This document shows, piece by piece, positions 33,391 through 43,226 of a stretch of DNA of 64,000 bases. The DNA lies in the NCBI RefSeq assembly GCF_900188165.1, contig NZ_FZOS01000004.1, positions 124,001 to 188,000 of the forward strand, read 5' to 3'. The translations under genes and the position numbers were made by a program. The number at the start of each line of letters is the position of its first letter. The stretch's first letter is position 1. The notes beneath the pieces are model-generated. The model searched no databases. It worked only from the letters and a program-made list of their open reading frames with translations, and had not been told where the DNA came from. Source of the DNA: Edaphosphingomonas laterariae. GTDB taxonomy: Bacteria > Pseudomonadota > Alphaproteobacteria > Sphingomonadales > Sphingomonadaceae.

Positions 33391-34107
33391 ATGCGCCCCT
33401 CCGGCCGCGCGCCCGATCAGATGCGTACGATCACGATCGAGACAGGTTATACCCGTCATGCCGAAGGCTCCTGCCTGATCGGCTTCGGCGACACCAAGGT
33501 TCTCGTCACCGCCTCGATCGAGGAACGCGTGCCTCCCTTCCTGCGCGGCAAGGGCCAGGGTTGGGTGACGGCCGAATATGGCATGCTTCCCCGCGCCACC
33601 CACACCCGTGGCAGCCGCGAAGCCGCGAAGGGCAAGCAATCGGGCCGCACCCAGGAAATACAGCGCCTTATCGGCCGTTCCTTGCGCGCCGTGGTCGATC
33701 TCGCCAAGCTCGGCGAACGCCAGATCAGCATCGATTGCGATGTACTGCAGGCCGATGGCGGCACGCGCACCGCATCGATCTCGGGCGCCTGGGTGGCGCT
33801 GCGCCTCGCCGTCGATGGCCTGATCAAGCAGGGCCTGCTGACCGAGGATCCGATCACCGCGCAGGTCGCGGCGGTTTCCTGCGGCATCTATGAAGGCACG
33901 CCGGTGCTCGACCTCGATTATGACGAGGATTCGAACGCCCATGCCGACGCCAATTTCGTGCTGCTCGACAATGGCAACATTGCCGAGGCGCAGGCGACGG
34001 CCGAAGGCGCGACCTATGACGAGGAAGCGCTGCTCCGCCTGCTTCGCCTCGCCCGCATCGGTTGCAGCGACATCTTCGTCGCGCAGCGCAAGGCCGTCGG
34101 CCGGTGA
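33391..34107 (+). CDS. rph: Ribonuclease PH
   Basis: The 238-residue phosphorolytic exoribonuclease trims tRNA 3' ends. Family segments seen: [62 protein letters not shown]-like arginines, and [22 protein letters not shown] lies seven bases before the ATG at 33391; an ATG six bases earlier is too close to it. Its stop overlaps the GTG start of rdgB. Confidence 0.97.
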   Translation: MRPSGRAPDQMRTITIETGYTRHAEGSCLIGFGDTKVLVTASIEERVPPFLRGKGQGWVTAEYGMLPRATHTRGSREAAKGKQSGRTQEIQRLIGRSLRAVVDLAKLGERQISIDCDVLQADGGTRTASISGAWVALRLAVDGLIKQGLLTEDPITAQVAAVSCGIYEGTPVLDLDYDEDSNAHADANFVLLDNGNIAEAQATAEGATYDEEALLRLLRLARIGCSDIFVAQRKAVGR

Positions 34108-34712
34108 CCGCGCACCATCGCAAGCTGACGCCCGGCAAGCTGGTCATCGCCAGCCACAATGAGGGCAAGGTGCGCGAGATCCGCGAGCTGCTGGCACCGT
34201 TCGGCATCGAACCGGTGTCGGCCGGCTCGCTCGGCCTGCCCGAACCCGACGAGACGGGCACCACCTTCGTCGCCAATGCCGAGCTGAAGGCGCGCGCGGC
34301 GGCCGATCTTTCCGGCCTGCCCGCGCTTGCCGACGATTCGGGCCTCTGCGTCGAGGCGCTCGGCGGCGAACCCGGCATCTTCTCCGCCCGCTGGGCCGGC
34401 CCGTCCAAGGATTTCGGCCTCGCCATGCAATTGGTGGAGGACAATCTTTCCCGCGTGCCCGATGCCGGCCGCGACGCGCATTTCGTGTGCGCCCTGTCGG
34501 TGTGCTGGCCCGACGGCCATGTCGAAAATTTCGAAGGCCGTGTGGATGGCCAGCTGGTCTGGCCGCCGCGCGGTGAGAACGGCTTCGGCTATGACGCCAT
34601 GTTCCAGCCCTGGCACCATGACGTCACCTTCGGCGAGATGGAGCCGGCCGCCAAGCATGCGATGAGCCACCGGGCGGATGCCTTCCGCAAGCTGGTTGCG
34701 GCGGTACTGTAA
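34104..34712 (+). CDS. rdgB: XTP/dITP diphosphatase (non-canonical purine NTP pyrophosphatase)
   Basis: The 202-residue enzyme removes deaminated purine nucleotides (ITP, dITP, XTP) from the pool. Motifs are [41 protein letters not shown] and [13 protein letters not shown]. The GTG start at 34104 overlaps the rph stop (GTGA). It sits between rph and hemW in one operon. Confidence 0.96.
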   Translation: MTAHHRKLTPGKLVIASHNEGKVREIRELLAPFGIEPVSAGSLGLPEPDETGTTFVANAELKARAAADLSGLPALADDSGLCVEALGGEPGIFSARWAGPSKDFGLAMQLVEDNLSRVPDAGRDAHFVCALSVCWPDGHVENFEGRVDGQLVWPPRGENGFGYDAMFQPWHHDVTFGEMEPAAKHAMSHRADAFRKLVAAVL

Positions 34713-34733
34713 GATGACGGGAACGGCCGGATC

Positions 34734-35882
34734 GTGACCCAGGAGCCTCTCGCGCTCTACGTCCACTGGCCGTTCTGCGTCTCCAAATGCCCATATTGCG
34801 ATTTCAACAGCCACGTCCGCGCCGAAATTGACGAAGCGGCGTGGCGCGACGCCCTGCTCGCCGATCTCGCGCATGAAGCCGCGCTCACCGGCGGCCGCAA
34901 GCTGACCTCGATCTTCTTCGGCGGGGGCACGCCTTCGCTGATGCAGCCCGAAACGGTGGCGGCGGTGATCGGCGCCGCCGAACGCCATTGGGGCTTTGCC
35001 GACGATGTGGAAATCACGCTGGAGGCCAACCCCTCCTCGGTCGAAGCCGCCCGCTTTGCCGGCCTGGCCGCCGCCGGCGTCAACCGCGTGTCGCTCGGCC
35101 TGCAATCGCTCGACGATCGCGCGCTCCATCTGCTCGGCCGGGCGCATGACGTGGCCGAAGGGCTCGCCGCGCTCGATACCGCGCAACGCCATTTCGCGCG
35201 GGTCAGCTTCGATCTGATCTATGCACTACCCGGCCAAAGCGAAGCGGCCTGGCAGGCCGAACTCGCGCGCGCCATCGGCTTCGGCACCGGCCACCTGTCG
35301 CTCTATCAGCTCACCATCGAACCCGGCACGCGCTTCGCCACGCTGGTCGACAAGGGCGAGCTTTCGCCGCTCGATCCCGACGAGGGCGCCGCCCTGTTCG
35401 AAATGACACGCGATCAGACGGCGGCGGCGGGCATTCCGGCCTATGAGATTTCCAACCATGCGCGGCCCGGCCAGGAAAGCCGCCACAACCTGACTTACTG
35501 GCGTTATGGCGATTATCTGGGCGTCGGCCCGGGCGCGCACGGCCGGCGCGACGGCCACGCCACCTTCCGCCGCAAGAAGCCCGAAAACTGGCTGAGCGCC
35601 GTCGCCCGCAACGGCCATGGCACCGAAAGCGAAGAAGCCCTGTCCCCGACCGCGCGTGCCACGGAAGCGCTGCTGATGGGCCTGCGGCTGAACGAGGGCG
35701 TGGATCTCGATCGCATCGCACGCCGCAGCGGCATTGCCGCCGATGCGCTGGTCAACGATCGCGCCGTCATCAATCTCGAGCGGCTGGGCTTCGTTGCCCG
35801 CAATGGTGCCCGCCTGGCAGTTACGCCGCAGGGGATGCCGCTGCTCGACGCGATCCTGGGCGAAGTGGTGGCCGTCAACTGA
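34734..35882 (+). CDS. hemW: Radical SAM haem chaperone HemW
   Basis: The 382-residue protein has a radical-SAM cluster motif CVSKCPYCDF (CxxxCxxC), then FFGGGTPSLM, NRVSLGLQS, and the HemW C-terminal domain. HemW binds haem and transfers it to respiratory enzymes; it lacks the extra cysteine of HemN coproporphyrinogen dehydrogenase. GTG start, 21 bp after rdgB. Convergent with the penicillin-binding-protein activator gene. Confidence 0.93.
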   Translation: MTQEPLALYVHWPFCVSKCPYCDFNSHVRAEIDEAAWRDALLADLAHEAALTGGRKLTSIFFGGGTPSLMQPETVAAVIGAAERHWGFADDVEITLEANPSSVEAARFAGLAAAGVNRVSLGLQSLDDRALHLLGRAHDVAEGLAALDTAQRHFARVSFDLIYALPGQSEAAWQAELARAIGFGTGHLSLYQLTIEPGTRFATLVDKGELSPLDPDEGAALFEMTRDQTAAAGIPAYEISNHARPGQESRHNLTYWRYGDYLGVGPGAHGRRDGHATFRRKKPENWLSAVARNGHGTESEEALSPTARATEALLMGLRLNEGVDLDRIARRSGIAADALVNDRAVINLERLGFVARNGARLAVTPQGMPLLDAILGEVVAVN

Positions 35883-35909
35883 CAGCCACCCCCCTTTAGT
35901 TTCCGCCCC

Positions 35910-37097
35910 TTACTTGCCGAAACCGCGTGGCGCCGGCGCCACGGTGGAGATACCGCCCGTGCCGATCTGGTGGACGGCGAGCGCACGTTCGGCCACGCCG
36001 TCGGTGCCGAAGCGGAAGGCACCGTCGACGCCGGCGAAGCCGTCGCTGTCGGTCAGCGCCTTCACCGGGAAGCGATCGCCCACCTTCCACTGGCCGGCGA
36101 TTCGCACCGTCAGCAGCACCGCATCATAGCCCAGGCTGGCCAGCCGATAGGGCGGCTTGCCGAAACGGGCACGATATTTGGTCGCCAGCTGGCGGTACAT
36201 ATTCTCCTGCACGCTGGCGAACCACGCGCCGTTCATCGCAGGGTTCGCGGCAAGCGTGCTTTCCGTCGCCCACAATTCGGTGCCGAGGATCTTGGCATTG
36301 GCGCCGCCCGCCTTGCGGATCTGCGGCGCGGCCTGCACCGCGATGCGCCCGCCATCGGCGATCAGCACGGCATCATAGTCGCCGGACTGGTTCAGCTTGC
36401 CGATCGCCGTCGTCAGCGATTTCGGGCTGCGATCGAAGGTCTGGAGCGAAACCACGCTGCCGCCAGATGCTTCGGCCGAATGGATCAACGCGTTGGATGC
36501 GTTGCGGCCATAAAGCCCGGTCGGCATCAGCCCGGCGAACTTGGTCGAACCCTGCGAACGGGCATAACGCACCACCCGATCGATCGACTGCGCGGGCGAA
36601 AAGCCGAGCAGATAGACGCCGTTGCCGGCCACCGACGCATCGTTGGAAAAGCTGATCACCGGCACGCCGGCACCGCGCGCGGGCGCCGCGATCGCGCGGA
36701 CGTCATCCGCCAGCAACGGGCCGAGGAACAGGCGATTGCCATCGGCCAGCGCGCGCTGGGCGGCGGCAGCCGCGCCGGGCGCGGTATCATAGGTGGTGAT
36801 CCGCACCTTCGCCCCGCCGGTATCGAGCAGGGCGAGATTCGCGGCATTGGCGATGGACTGCCCCACTGCGGCATTCGTGCCCGTCATCGGGACGAGCAGC
36901 GCGACGCGGTGGCGTTCCTGATCGGTCGGCAGGCCCGGCCCCACGGGGCGTTCCACCGTGGGCGGCGGCGCGGGCTTCGCGGGGGGCGTGGTCTTGGGCA
37001 CCATCCCCTGACAACCCGCCAGAACAACCGCAAGCCCAACACCAGCGAAACGAAGAAACGTGCGGCGCGGTTGCGACCCGGCCCAAGCCTCTGCCAT
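35910..37097 (-). CDS. Penicillin-binding protein activator (LpoA/LppC-like lipoprotein)
   Basis: The 395-residue protein has a signal peptide with twin-arginine-like PRRTFLRFAG and lipobox VVLAGC, a proline-rich linker (KTTPPAKPAPPPTVERP), then a periplasmic-binding-protein fold (HRVALLVPMTGTNAAVGQSIANAANLAL). It is expected at the outer membrane, stimulating peptidoglycan synthases. The start at 37097 is placed just before the signal peptide; the longer frame would run into rsmI. Only 11 bp separate it from the divergent rsmI start. The conserved neighbour rsmI supports the call. Confidence 0.85.
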   Translation of the reverse strand: MAEAWAGSQPRRTFLRFAGVGLAVVLAGCQGMVPKTTPPAKPAPPPTVERPVGPGLPTDQERHRVALLVPMTGTNAAVGQSIANAANLALLDTGGAKVRITTYDTAPGAAAAAQRALADGNRLFLGPLLADDVRAIAAPARGAGVPVISFSNDASVAGNGVYLLGFSPAQSIDRVVRYARSQGSTKFAGLMPTGLYGRNASNALIHSAEASGGSVVSLQTFDRSPKSLTTAIGKLNQSGDYDAVLIADGGRIAVQAAPQIRKAGGANAKILGTELWATESTLAANPAMNGAWFASVQENMYRQLATKYRARFGKPPYRLASLGYDAVLLTVRIAGQWKVGDRFPVKALTDSDGFAGVDGAFRFGTDGVAERALAVHQIGTGGISTVAPAPRGFGK

Positions 37098-37108
37098 GAC
37101 ATCATCCC

Positions 37109-37960
37109 ATGAAACAGCCCCCTGACGAGGCCCTGACACCCGGCCTCTACATTGTTGCGACACCGATCGGCAACTTGTCCGATCTTTCTCCGCGCGCAGC
37201 GTCCATTCTCGCACAGGCCGATCTGATCGCGGTGGAGGACAGCCGGGTCACGGCCAAGCTACTCCAGCGGATCGGCACCAAAAGGCCGATGATGCCCTAT
37301 CACGATCATAATGCCGATCAGGTTCGCCCCGGTTTGGTTGAACGCATGGGGACGCAGGCCATCGCGCTGGTTTCGGACGCCGGCACGCCGCTGATTTCCG
37401 ATCCCGGCTTCAAGCTCGTCCGCGACGCGCGCGCCGCCGGCCATATGGTGACGACCATTCCCGGCCCGTGCGCGGCGATCGCGGCGCTCACGCTGGCGGG
37501 CCTGCCCACCGATCGTTTCTTCTTTCTCGGCTTCCTGCCGCCCAAGGAAAAGGCACGCGCCGATGCGATTGCCGAAGTCGCCGCCATCCGCGCGACGCTG
37601 ATCCTCTACGAATCGGGCCCGCGCCTCGCCACCGCGCTTTCCGCACTGGCCGCCGGCCTTGGCGATCGCGAGGCCGCAGTCGCGCGCGAAATCAGCAAGA
37701 CGTTCGAGGAATGCGTGACCGGCACGCTTTCCACCCTGGCCGCCCGTTACGCCGATGCGCCGCCCAAGGGCGAAATCGTCGTCATCGTCGGGCCGCCGGG
37801 CGAAGCCGCCGCGCCGGACGACGCGGATATCGACGCCGCCCTGGCCGAAGCGATGACGCGGCTGCCAGTGGCCAAGGCCGCCGGCGAAGTGGCCAAGGCA
37901 ACCGGCCTGCCCCGGCGCGATCTCTATGCCCGCGCCATGGCGCTCAAGGGCACGGATTGA
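37109..37960 (+). CDS. rsmI: 16S rRNA (cytidine-1402-2'-O)-methyltransferase
   Basis: The 283-residue SAM-dependent enzyme has a tetrapyrrole-methylase fold: GLYIVATPIGNLSDLS, LIAVEDSRVTAKLL, LVSDAGTPLISDPG and TIPGPCAAIAALTLAGLPTDRFFFLGFLP. It methylates C1402 in the ribosomal P site. The gene order activator-rsmI-yraN-gshB is typical of alphaproteobacteria. Its stop overlaps the TTG start of yraN. Confidence 0.97.
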   Translation: MKQPPDEALTPGLYIVATPIGNLSDLSPRAASILAQADLIAVEDSRVTAKLLQRIGTKRPMMPYHDHNADQVRPGLVERMGTQAIALVSDAGTPLISDPGFKLVRDARAAGHMVTTIPGPCAAIAALTLAGLPTDRFFFLGFLPPKEKARADAIAEVAAIRATLILYESGPRLATALSALAAGLGDREAAVAREISKTFEECVTGTLSTLAARYADAPPKGEIVVIVGPPGEAAAPDDADIDAALAEAMTRLPVAKAAGEVAKATGLPRRDLYARAMALKGTD

Positions 37961-38307
37961 ACCGGCAGGCGGCCGAACGGCGTGGCCGGCGCGGCGAAGC
38001 CATCGCCGCCTGGTGGCTGCGCCTCCACGGCTGGCGGATCGTGGCGACGCGCGTGCGCACGCCCCGGGGCGAGGTCGACCTCGTCGCCCGGCGCGGCGCG
38101 ACGCTCGCCTTCGTCGAGGTCAAGGCCCGCGCCAGCGAGGCGGAACTGGCGCTGGCGATCGATCGGCACCGGCTCGTCCGTGTCGCCCAGGCCGCCGAAA
38201 TCCTGGTCCCCCGCTTCGCCCGGCCGGGCGATGCCATCCGTATCGACGTCATCCTCGTACGCCCGCGCGCATGGCCGCAGCACATCGCAAATGCCTGGCA
38301 CGGGTGA
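37957..38307 (+). CDS. yraN: YraN/UPF0102 family endonuclease-like protein
   Basis: The 116-residue protein shows RRGRRGEAIAAWWLRLHGWRIVATRVRTPRGEVDLVARRG and LAFVEVKAR, the GEVDLV...FVEVK restriction-endonuclease-like core of UPF0102. The role is unclear, possibly Holliday junction or DNA-end processing. The TTG at 37957 overlaps the rsmI stop (TTGA), and no other start fits the conserved N-terminus. Confidence 0.9.
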   Translation: MNRQAAERRGRRGEAIAAWWLRLHGWRIVATRVRTPRGEVDLVARRGATLAFVEVKARASEAELALAIDRHRLVRVAQAAEILVPRFARPGDAIRIDVILVRPRAWPQHIANAWHG

Positions 38308-38357
38308 CAATCGCGCCCGCGTCCCCTACTTCACCGGCGAACCAGCGCGAGGAAGCC

Positions 38358-39311
38358 ATGTCGCTCACAGTCGCGGTCCAGATGGATCCGCTCGAAACCA
38401 TCAACATCGCCGGCGATTCGACCTTCGCGATCATGCTGTCGGCGCAGGCGCGCGGGCATAAGCTGTTCCATTATCAGGCGGGCGACCTCAGCTATCGCGA
38501 TGGCCGCGTCACCGCGCCGGCGCGGCCGGTGACGGTGCAGCGCGTCGCGGGCGATCATTTCACCGCTGGCGATCCGGTGACGCTGGACCTCGCCGATGAT
38601 GTCGATGTCGTGCTGATGCGGCAGGATCCACCCTTCGACCTCGCCTACATCACCGCGACGCACCTGCTGGAACGCATCCGCCACCGCACGCTGGTGGTGA
38701 ACGACCCGGAATCGGTGCGCAATGCGCCCGAAAAGCTGTTCGTGCTCGATTATGCGGAATTCATGCCGCCGACGCTGATCACGCGCCGGCTGGAAGATGC
38801 GCGCGCCTTCCACGCCGAACATGGCGAAGTGGTGGTGAAGCCGCTCTACGGCAATGCCGGATCGGCCGTCTTCCATGTCGGCCGCAAGGATGCGAACCTG
38901 GCCGCGCTCACCGAATTGTTCGGCCAGGTCTGGCGCGAACCGTTCATGGTGCAGGCCTTCCTTCCCGACGTGTCGAAGGGCGACAAGCGCATCGTGCTGG
39001 TCGACGGCAAGCCCACCGGCGCGATCAACCGCCTGCCCAAGGATGGCGAAATCCGATCGAACCTCGCCGCCGGCGGCCGGGCCGACCCGACCGACCTTAC
39101 CCCGCGCGAACAGGAAATCTGTGCCGCCATCGGGCCGGAACTGGCCAAGCGCGGGCTGTTGTTCGTCGGGATCGACGTGATCGCCGGCCATCTCACCGAA
39201 ATCAACGTCACCTCCCCCACCGGCATCGTCGCGATCGACCGTTTCAACGGCACCGATACGCCGGCGATCATCTGGGATTCGATCGAAGCGAAGGTGAAGG
39301 CACGTGGGTGA
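38358..39311 (+). CDS. gshB: Glutathione synthase
   Basis: The 317-residue ATP-grasp enzyme joins gamma-glutamylcysteine and glycine. Features: VAVQMDPLETINIAGDSTF, VVLMRQDPPFD, EVVVKPLYGNAGSAVF, EIRSNLAAGG and EINVTSPTGIVAIDR. GAGGAA precedes the ATG at 38358 by three bases. Its end overlaps the dedA start by 8 bp. Confidence 0.97.
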   Translation: MSLTVAVQMDPLETINIAGDSTFAIMLSAQARGHKLFHYQAGDLSYRDGRVTAPARPVTVQRVAGDHFTAGDPVTLDLADDVDVVLMRQDPPFDLAYITATHLLERIRHRTLVVNDPESVRNAPEKLFVLDYAEFMPPTLITRRLEDARAFHAEHGEVVVKPLYGNAGSAVFHVGRKDANLAALTELFGQVWREPFMVQAFLPDVSKGDKRIVLVDGKPTGAINRLPKDGEIRSNLAAGGRADPTDLTPREQEICAAIGPELAKRGLLFVGIDVIAGHLTEINVTSPTGIVAIDRFNGTDTPAIIWDSIEAKVKARG

Positions 39312-39903
39312 GTGGGTTCGTGAACTGATCGAACAATCGGGGTATCTGGGCGTCGCCTTCCTGATGCTGGCGGAAACCGTGTTTCCGCCGATCCCGTCCG
39401 AAGTGATCATGTCGCTGGCGGGGCTGCAGGCAGCCAAGGGCTCCCTGTCACTCGTCGGCGTTATTCTGTGCGGCACCGCCGGCGCGATGCTGGGCAATGT
39501 CTTCTGGTATCTGCTGGCCCGCGCGCTCGGCCTGCAGCGCTTCAAGCCGCTGATCGATCGTTTCGGCCGCTGGTTGACGATGGACTGGGCAGAGGTCGAG
39601 CGCGGCGAAAAATGGTTCCGCACCCATGGTGCCGCCTTCGTGTTCTTCGGCCGGCTGATGCCGACGATCCGCTCGCTCGTCTCGATCCCGGCGGGGCTTC
39701 TGCGCATGAGCCTCAGCCGCTTCCTGTTCTGGTCGACGCTGGGCACGCTCGGCTGGACGACGCTGCTCGCCACCGCCGGCTATGTGCTCGGCCAGCGCTA
39801 CACGATGGTCGACGAATATATCGGGCCGGCCTCCACCGCGATCATCATCCTGCTGGTGCTCTGGTATTTCTGGCGCGTGCTGACCTGGCGGCCGTCGCGC
39901 TGA
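39304..39903 (+). CDS. DedA family membrane protein
   Basis: The 199-residue protein has several membrane segments and the DedA motifs ETVFPPIPSEVIMSLAG and GRLMPTIRSLVSIPAGLLRMSL. DedA proteins flip undecaprenyl phosphate or other lipids and maintain membrane potential. The GTG start at 39304 overlaps gshB. It is convergent with xerC, with five bases between the stops. Confidence 0.9.
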   Translation: MGEWVRELIEQSGYLGVAFLMLAETVFPPIPSEVIMSLAGLQAAKGSLSLVGVILCGTAGAMLGNVFWYLLARALGLQRFKPLIDRFGRWLTMDWAEVERGEKWFRTHGAAFVFFGRLMPTIRSLVSIPAGLLRMSLSRFLFWSTLGTLGWTTLLATAGYVLGQRYTMVDEYIGPASTAIIILLVLWYFWRVLTWRPSR

Positions 39904-39908
39904 AAACC

Positions 39909-40820
39909 TCAGGCGCGCGGATGGGCGTTGCGATAGACGTCCATCAGGTGCGCGGCGTCGACCGAGGTATAGATCTGCGTCGATGACAGGCTGGCATGGC
40001 CCAGCAGTTCCTGCAGCGCGCGCAGATCGGCGCCCCGCCCCAGCAGATGCGTGGCAAAGCTGTGGCGCAACGCATGGGGCGTGGTGCGATCCCCCAGCCC
40101 CAGCCCCGCCCGCGCGATGCGCACCGCCCGCCGGACGATATCGGCCGAAAGCGGCCCGCCGCGTGCCCCGCGAAACAGCGCGCCATCACGCTCCACCGGC
40201 CAGGGTGACTTCGCCAGATAATCCTCGATCGCCGCGCGCACCGGCGGCAGCAACGGCACGATCCGCGTCTTGGCGCGCTTGCCGGTCACGCGGATCGTTT
40301 CACCCAGCGGCAGCACCGCGCCGGTCAGCGCCATCGCCTCGCCCACGCGCAGGCCCGAGCCGTAAAGCAGCAGCAGCACGGCAAGGTCGCGCGCGGCGAT
40401 CCACGGCTGGCTCGCCGCGTCGGCGACGTCCTCTGCCAGCGCCACCGCATCGTCCGGGGAAACCGGGCGCGGCACGCTGCGCTTGACGCGCGGCCCCTTC
40501 ATTCTGGGCGCCTCGCCCGCGACATGCTTCAGAAAACCGCGCACCGCCGATAATTCGCGCGCGGCCGATGCATTGGCCAGCCCTTCGGCCCGTCGCGCGG
40601 CCAGATAGGCACGCAGATCGGCTGGCCCCACTTCGGCAAGCAGCACGGCATCCACCGCCTTCCCGTGATACTGGCCAAGGAAAGCGACAAGGCGATGCGC
40701 GGTCGCCACATAAGCCCGCACCGTATGCGCGGATCGCCGGCGATCCTGGGCGAGATGACGCCCCCATTCGGCGGCGATCCACCGGGCGGGGTGATCCTGA
40801 AGGTCTAGGGTAACAGCCAC
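39909..40820 (-). CDS. xerC: Tyrosine recombinase XerC
   Basis: The 303-residue protein has an N-terminal core-binding domain and the catalytic residues in GSGLRVGEAM (Arg), HALRHSFATHLL (HxxR), LGHASLSSTQIYT (His and Tyr nucleophile). With XerD it resolves chromosome dimers at dif. It lies with DUF484 upstream, the same pair seen in many proteobacteria. The GTG at 40820 lies 16 bp inside the DUF484 gene. It is chromosomal and unrelated to the element integrase. Confidence 0.93.
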   Translation of the reverse strand: MAVTLDLQDHPARWIAAEWGRHLAQDRRRSAHTVRAYVATAHRLVAFLGQYHGKAVDAVLLAEVGPADLRAYLAARRAEGLANASAARELSAVRGFLKHVAGEAPRMKGPRVKRSVPRPVSPDDAVALAEDVADAASQPWIAARDLAVLLLLYGSGLRVGEAMALTGAVLPLGETIRVTGKRAKTRIVPLLPPVRAAIEDYLAKSPWPVERDGALFRGARGGPLSADIVRRAVRIARAGLGLGDRTTPHALRHSFATHLLGRGADLRALQELLGHASLSSTQIYTSVDAAHLMDVYRNAHPRA

Positions 40821-41365
40821 CGCCCGATCATGCGCGAAACGACGGCGCCGAGGAAGAGCAGCAGTTCCGATCCGTGCCGCGTGTCGAAGCCCTGCGGCTG
40901 GCGCTGCCCCAGTGCGAGCAGGCCGGACGGCAGTGGCGGCGCGCCATTCAGGCGGATCAAGGCTTCGGCGCGGATCAGGTCCGACGCCGGGCCGAACAGT
41001 GGATGGCCGCGCTCCACCCCGCGCAGCATCACGCCGTCAATGTCCGCGATCGAGCGTTCGATCATGCGCCGTTCGACGAACTGCATGCCGCTGGCGTCGG
41101 CGCGCATCGCCCGATCCTCGACGAACAGGGCAAGCGAAATCGCATCAAGCCCCAGCATGTGCGGCCAGGTCTGGGTGATGATGTGGATCAGATGGTCGAG
41201 CCCCTCGGCGTCGAGCGCGGCGAGGACGGCCTGATGAATGGCGGCGACAGCGCCCGAATGGCCGCGCGCGAAGGCAATCAGATCCTGATTGGCCTCCTCC
41301 ACCTCTGCCACCCGCCGGCGCAGCGACGCCATGGCATGGCCTTCGAAATCGACAAGCGTGCCCAT
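40805..41365 (-). CDS. DUF484 family (GAF-like) protein
   Basis: The 186-residue protein begins with a coiled segment (MASLRRRVAEVEEANQDLIAFARGH), followed by a GAF-like domain. This is the DUF484 pattern normally found immediately upstream of xerC. Function unknown; a link to recombination or cell division is only suggested by the conserved neighbourhood. Overlaps xerC by 16 bp. Confidence 0.82.
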   Translation of the reverse strand: MGTLVDFEGHAMASLRRRVAEVEEANQDLIAFARGHSGAVAAIHQAVLAALDAEGLDHLIHIITQTWPHMLGLDAISLALFVEDRAMRADASGMQFVERRMIERSIADIDGVMLRGVERGHPLFGPASDLIRAEALIRLNGAPPLPSGLLALGQRQPQGFDTRHGSELLLFLGAVVSRMIGRWLLP

Positions 41366-41463
41366 CCGGCAAGCTTACAGGCAGATGGTTAAAAAGCTAC
41401 TGGAGGCAAAAGCCTATGGCCGGCGGGGCCACCCCGGCGACGCCGGGATGGCCCGTTCTGCGA

Positions 41464-42117
41464 TCAACCGATCGTCTGGCCGGTCTTGGCCCAGTCGGCC
41501 AGGAAGCCCTGGATGCCCTTTTCGGTCAGCGGGTGATTGAACAGCGCGCGGATCACCGCCGGCGGCGCCGTCATCACGTCCGCGCCGATCTTGGCGGATT
41601 CCAGCACATGCACCGGGTGGCGAACACTGGCGACCAGGATTTCGGTATCGAAATCATAGTTGTCGTAGATGATGCGGATATCGGAGATGAGCTGCATCCC
41701 ATCGAAACCGACATCGTCGTGGCGGCCGACGAAGGGCGAAATGAAGGTCGCGCCCGCCTTGGCGGCCAGCAGCGCCTGATTGGCCGAGAAGCAGAGCGTG
41801 ACGTTGACCATGCAGCCATCGTCCGACAGCTTCTTGCAGGTCTTCAGGCCGTCGATCGTCAGCGGCACCTTGATGCAGACGTTCGGCGCGATCTTCCGCA
41901 GGATCGCGGCTTCCTGCATCATCGTGTCATGGTCGAGCGCGACGACCTCGGCCGAAACCGGGCCCTGCACGATGCCGCAGATTTCCTCGACAACCTCAAG
42001 GAACTTGCGGCCCGACTTGGCGATCAGCGAGGGGTTGGTGGTCACGCCGTCCAGCAGACCGGTGGCGGCCAGCTCGGCGATTTCCTTGGTATCGGCGGTA
42101 TCGACGAAGAACTTCAT
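41464..42117 (-). CDS. fsa: Fructose-6-phosphate aldolase / small transaldolase
   Basis: The 217-residue protein [36 protein letters not shown]... has the catalytic lysine in VCIKVPLT and the SxFVGRxDD segment ([12 protein letters not shown]). The length fits the FSA/TalC subfamily, which performs transaldolase or fructose-6-phosphate aldolase chemistry. The start at 42117 is at the conserved N-terminus. Monocistronic by context. Confidence 0.93.
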   Translation of the reverse strand: MKFFVDTADTKEIAELAATGLLDGVTTNPSLIAKSGRKFLEVVEEICGIVQGPVSAEVVALDHDTMMQEAAILRKIAPNVCIKVPLTIDGLKTCKKLSDDGCMVNVTLCFSANQALLAAKAGATFISPFVGRHDDVGFDGMQLISDIRIIYDNYDFDTEILVASVRHPVHVLESAKIGADVMTAPPAVIRALFNHPLTEKGIQGFLADWAKTGQTIG

Positions 42118-42286
42118 GGAGCGGATTCCCGAAAGCGGATGAGGAAATGGGGTGATTCTGGCGCGGCCTATAGCGCGTAACCCCCGCGCAGACGAATCGG
42201 CAGCAATCCCGCGCGGTTGCGAGGTCAAACCGAAGGCCGGCCGATCGCAAATGCCGTGATCACACCGTCGACGACGGCTTGACCCG

Positions 42287-43090
42287 CTAGCCCTGCCGCT
42301 CGAACACCTCGTTATAATGCGGCCGCGTGCCCAGCCCCAGCCGCGGCTTCAGGCCGACGGCCTCCAGCTTGGCATAGAGTGCTGCGGCCGAGCTGCCAAA
42401 CCGTTCCAGATAACCCTGATCCACCTCGACGATGCAGGTTTCGATCTGGCCCGATGCCAGCAGGTCGGCGATCGAGGTCAGCACGATATCCTCCGCGCCC
42501 TCGACGTCGATCTTCACCATGATCTTCCGGTCGCCGATCAGCTCACGCAGGCTCGGCCACATGTCGGCAAAGCGCATCTGGGTGACGAACATCTTGCCCT
42601 GCCCGTCGAAATGGGCGGCGCCAGAATGCCCCTCATTGCCGGAATCGAACCGCGCGACGCCATTTTCCAGCCCCAGTGCAGCGCAGAAGGGGTGGAAATT
42701 AGCCAGCCCGTTGGCGACCGCGTTCGCCACGAGATCGTGGAAGGTGCGCGGCGACGGTTCAAACGCCACGATCACGCCATCAGGCCCCAGCCGCTTGCCC
42801 GCGACCATGGAAAACAGCCCCGCATTGGCGCCGATATCGAAGAACGCCATCCCCGGCCGAATCGTGCTGACCACCGAGAACACGTCGTCATAATCGACAT
42901 GGTTCTCGCCGGAGATGCAGTAATAATTGGTCAGATCGTGGCTGCGGGTGCGCATGACCACACCGTAGCGCGATCGCACCGGCACACCGTCGATCCGCCG
43001 CAACGCAGCACCCAATACACGGCTGCGCATGGCGGATTCGGGCCGTTCGACGACCGCCTCGGCAAACAGCTTCAACACCGTCTTTTTCAT
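42287..43090 (-). CDS. FkbM family SAM-dependent methyltransferase
   Basis: The 267-residue protein has the SAM motif [16 protein letters not shown], then [12 protein letters not shown] and [14 protein letters not shown], which define the FkbM family. These enzymes O-methylate sugars or polyketides; the substrate here is unknown. The gene stands alone, divergent from the S9 peptidase. Confidence 0.88.
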   Translation of the reverse strand: MKKTVLKLFAEAVVERPESAMRSRVLGAALRRIDGVPVRSRYGVVMRTRSHDLTNYYCISGENHVDYDDVFSVVSTIRPGMAFFDIGANAGLFSMVAGKRLGPDGVIVAFEPSPRTFHDLVANAVANGLANFHPFCAALGLENGVARFDSGNEGHSGAAHFDGQGKMFVTQMRFADMWPSLRELIGDRKIMVKIDVEGAEDIVLTSIADLLASGQIETCIVEVDQGYLERFGSSAAALYAKLEAVGLKPRLGLGTRPHYNEVFERQG

Positions 43091-43226
43091 GCCAGCTCCA
43101 CTGCCCTGCTTTGCCCGAATGACTGGGAATCACATGATCGAGACTAGGATCACAACCGCTTGCGGCGAAGCGAAAAAGAAGCGAGGCAGAGCGCATCCCT
43201 TTTTAGAAAGCGGGAAAACACGCTCC

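Noticed and set aside
39909-40820. Second mobile-element integrase
   Set aside because: The motifs and the DUF484 neighbour identify it as housekeeping XerC; there are no att repeats nearby.
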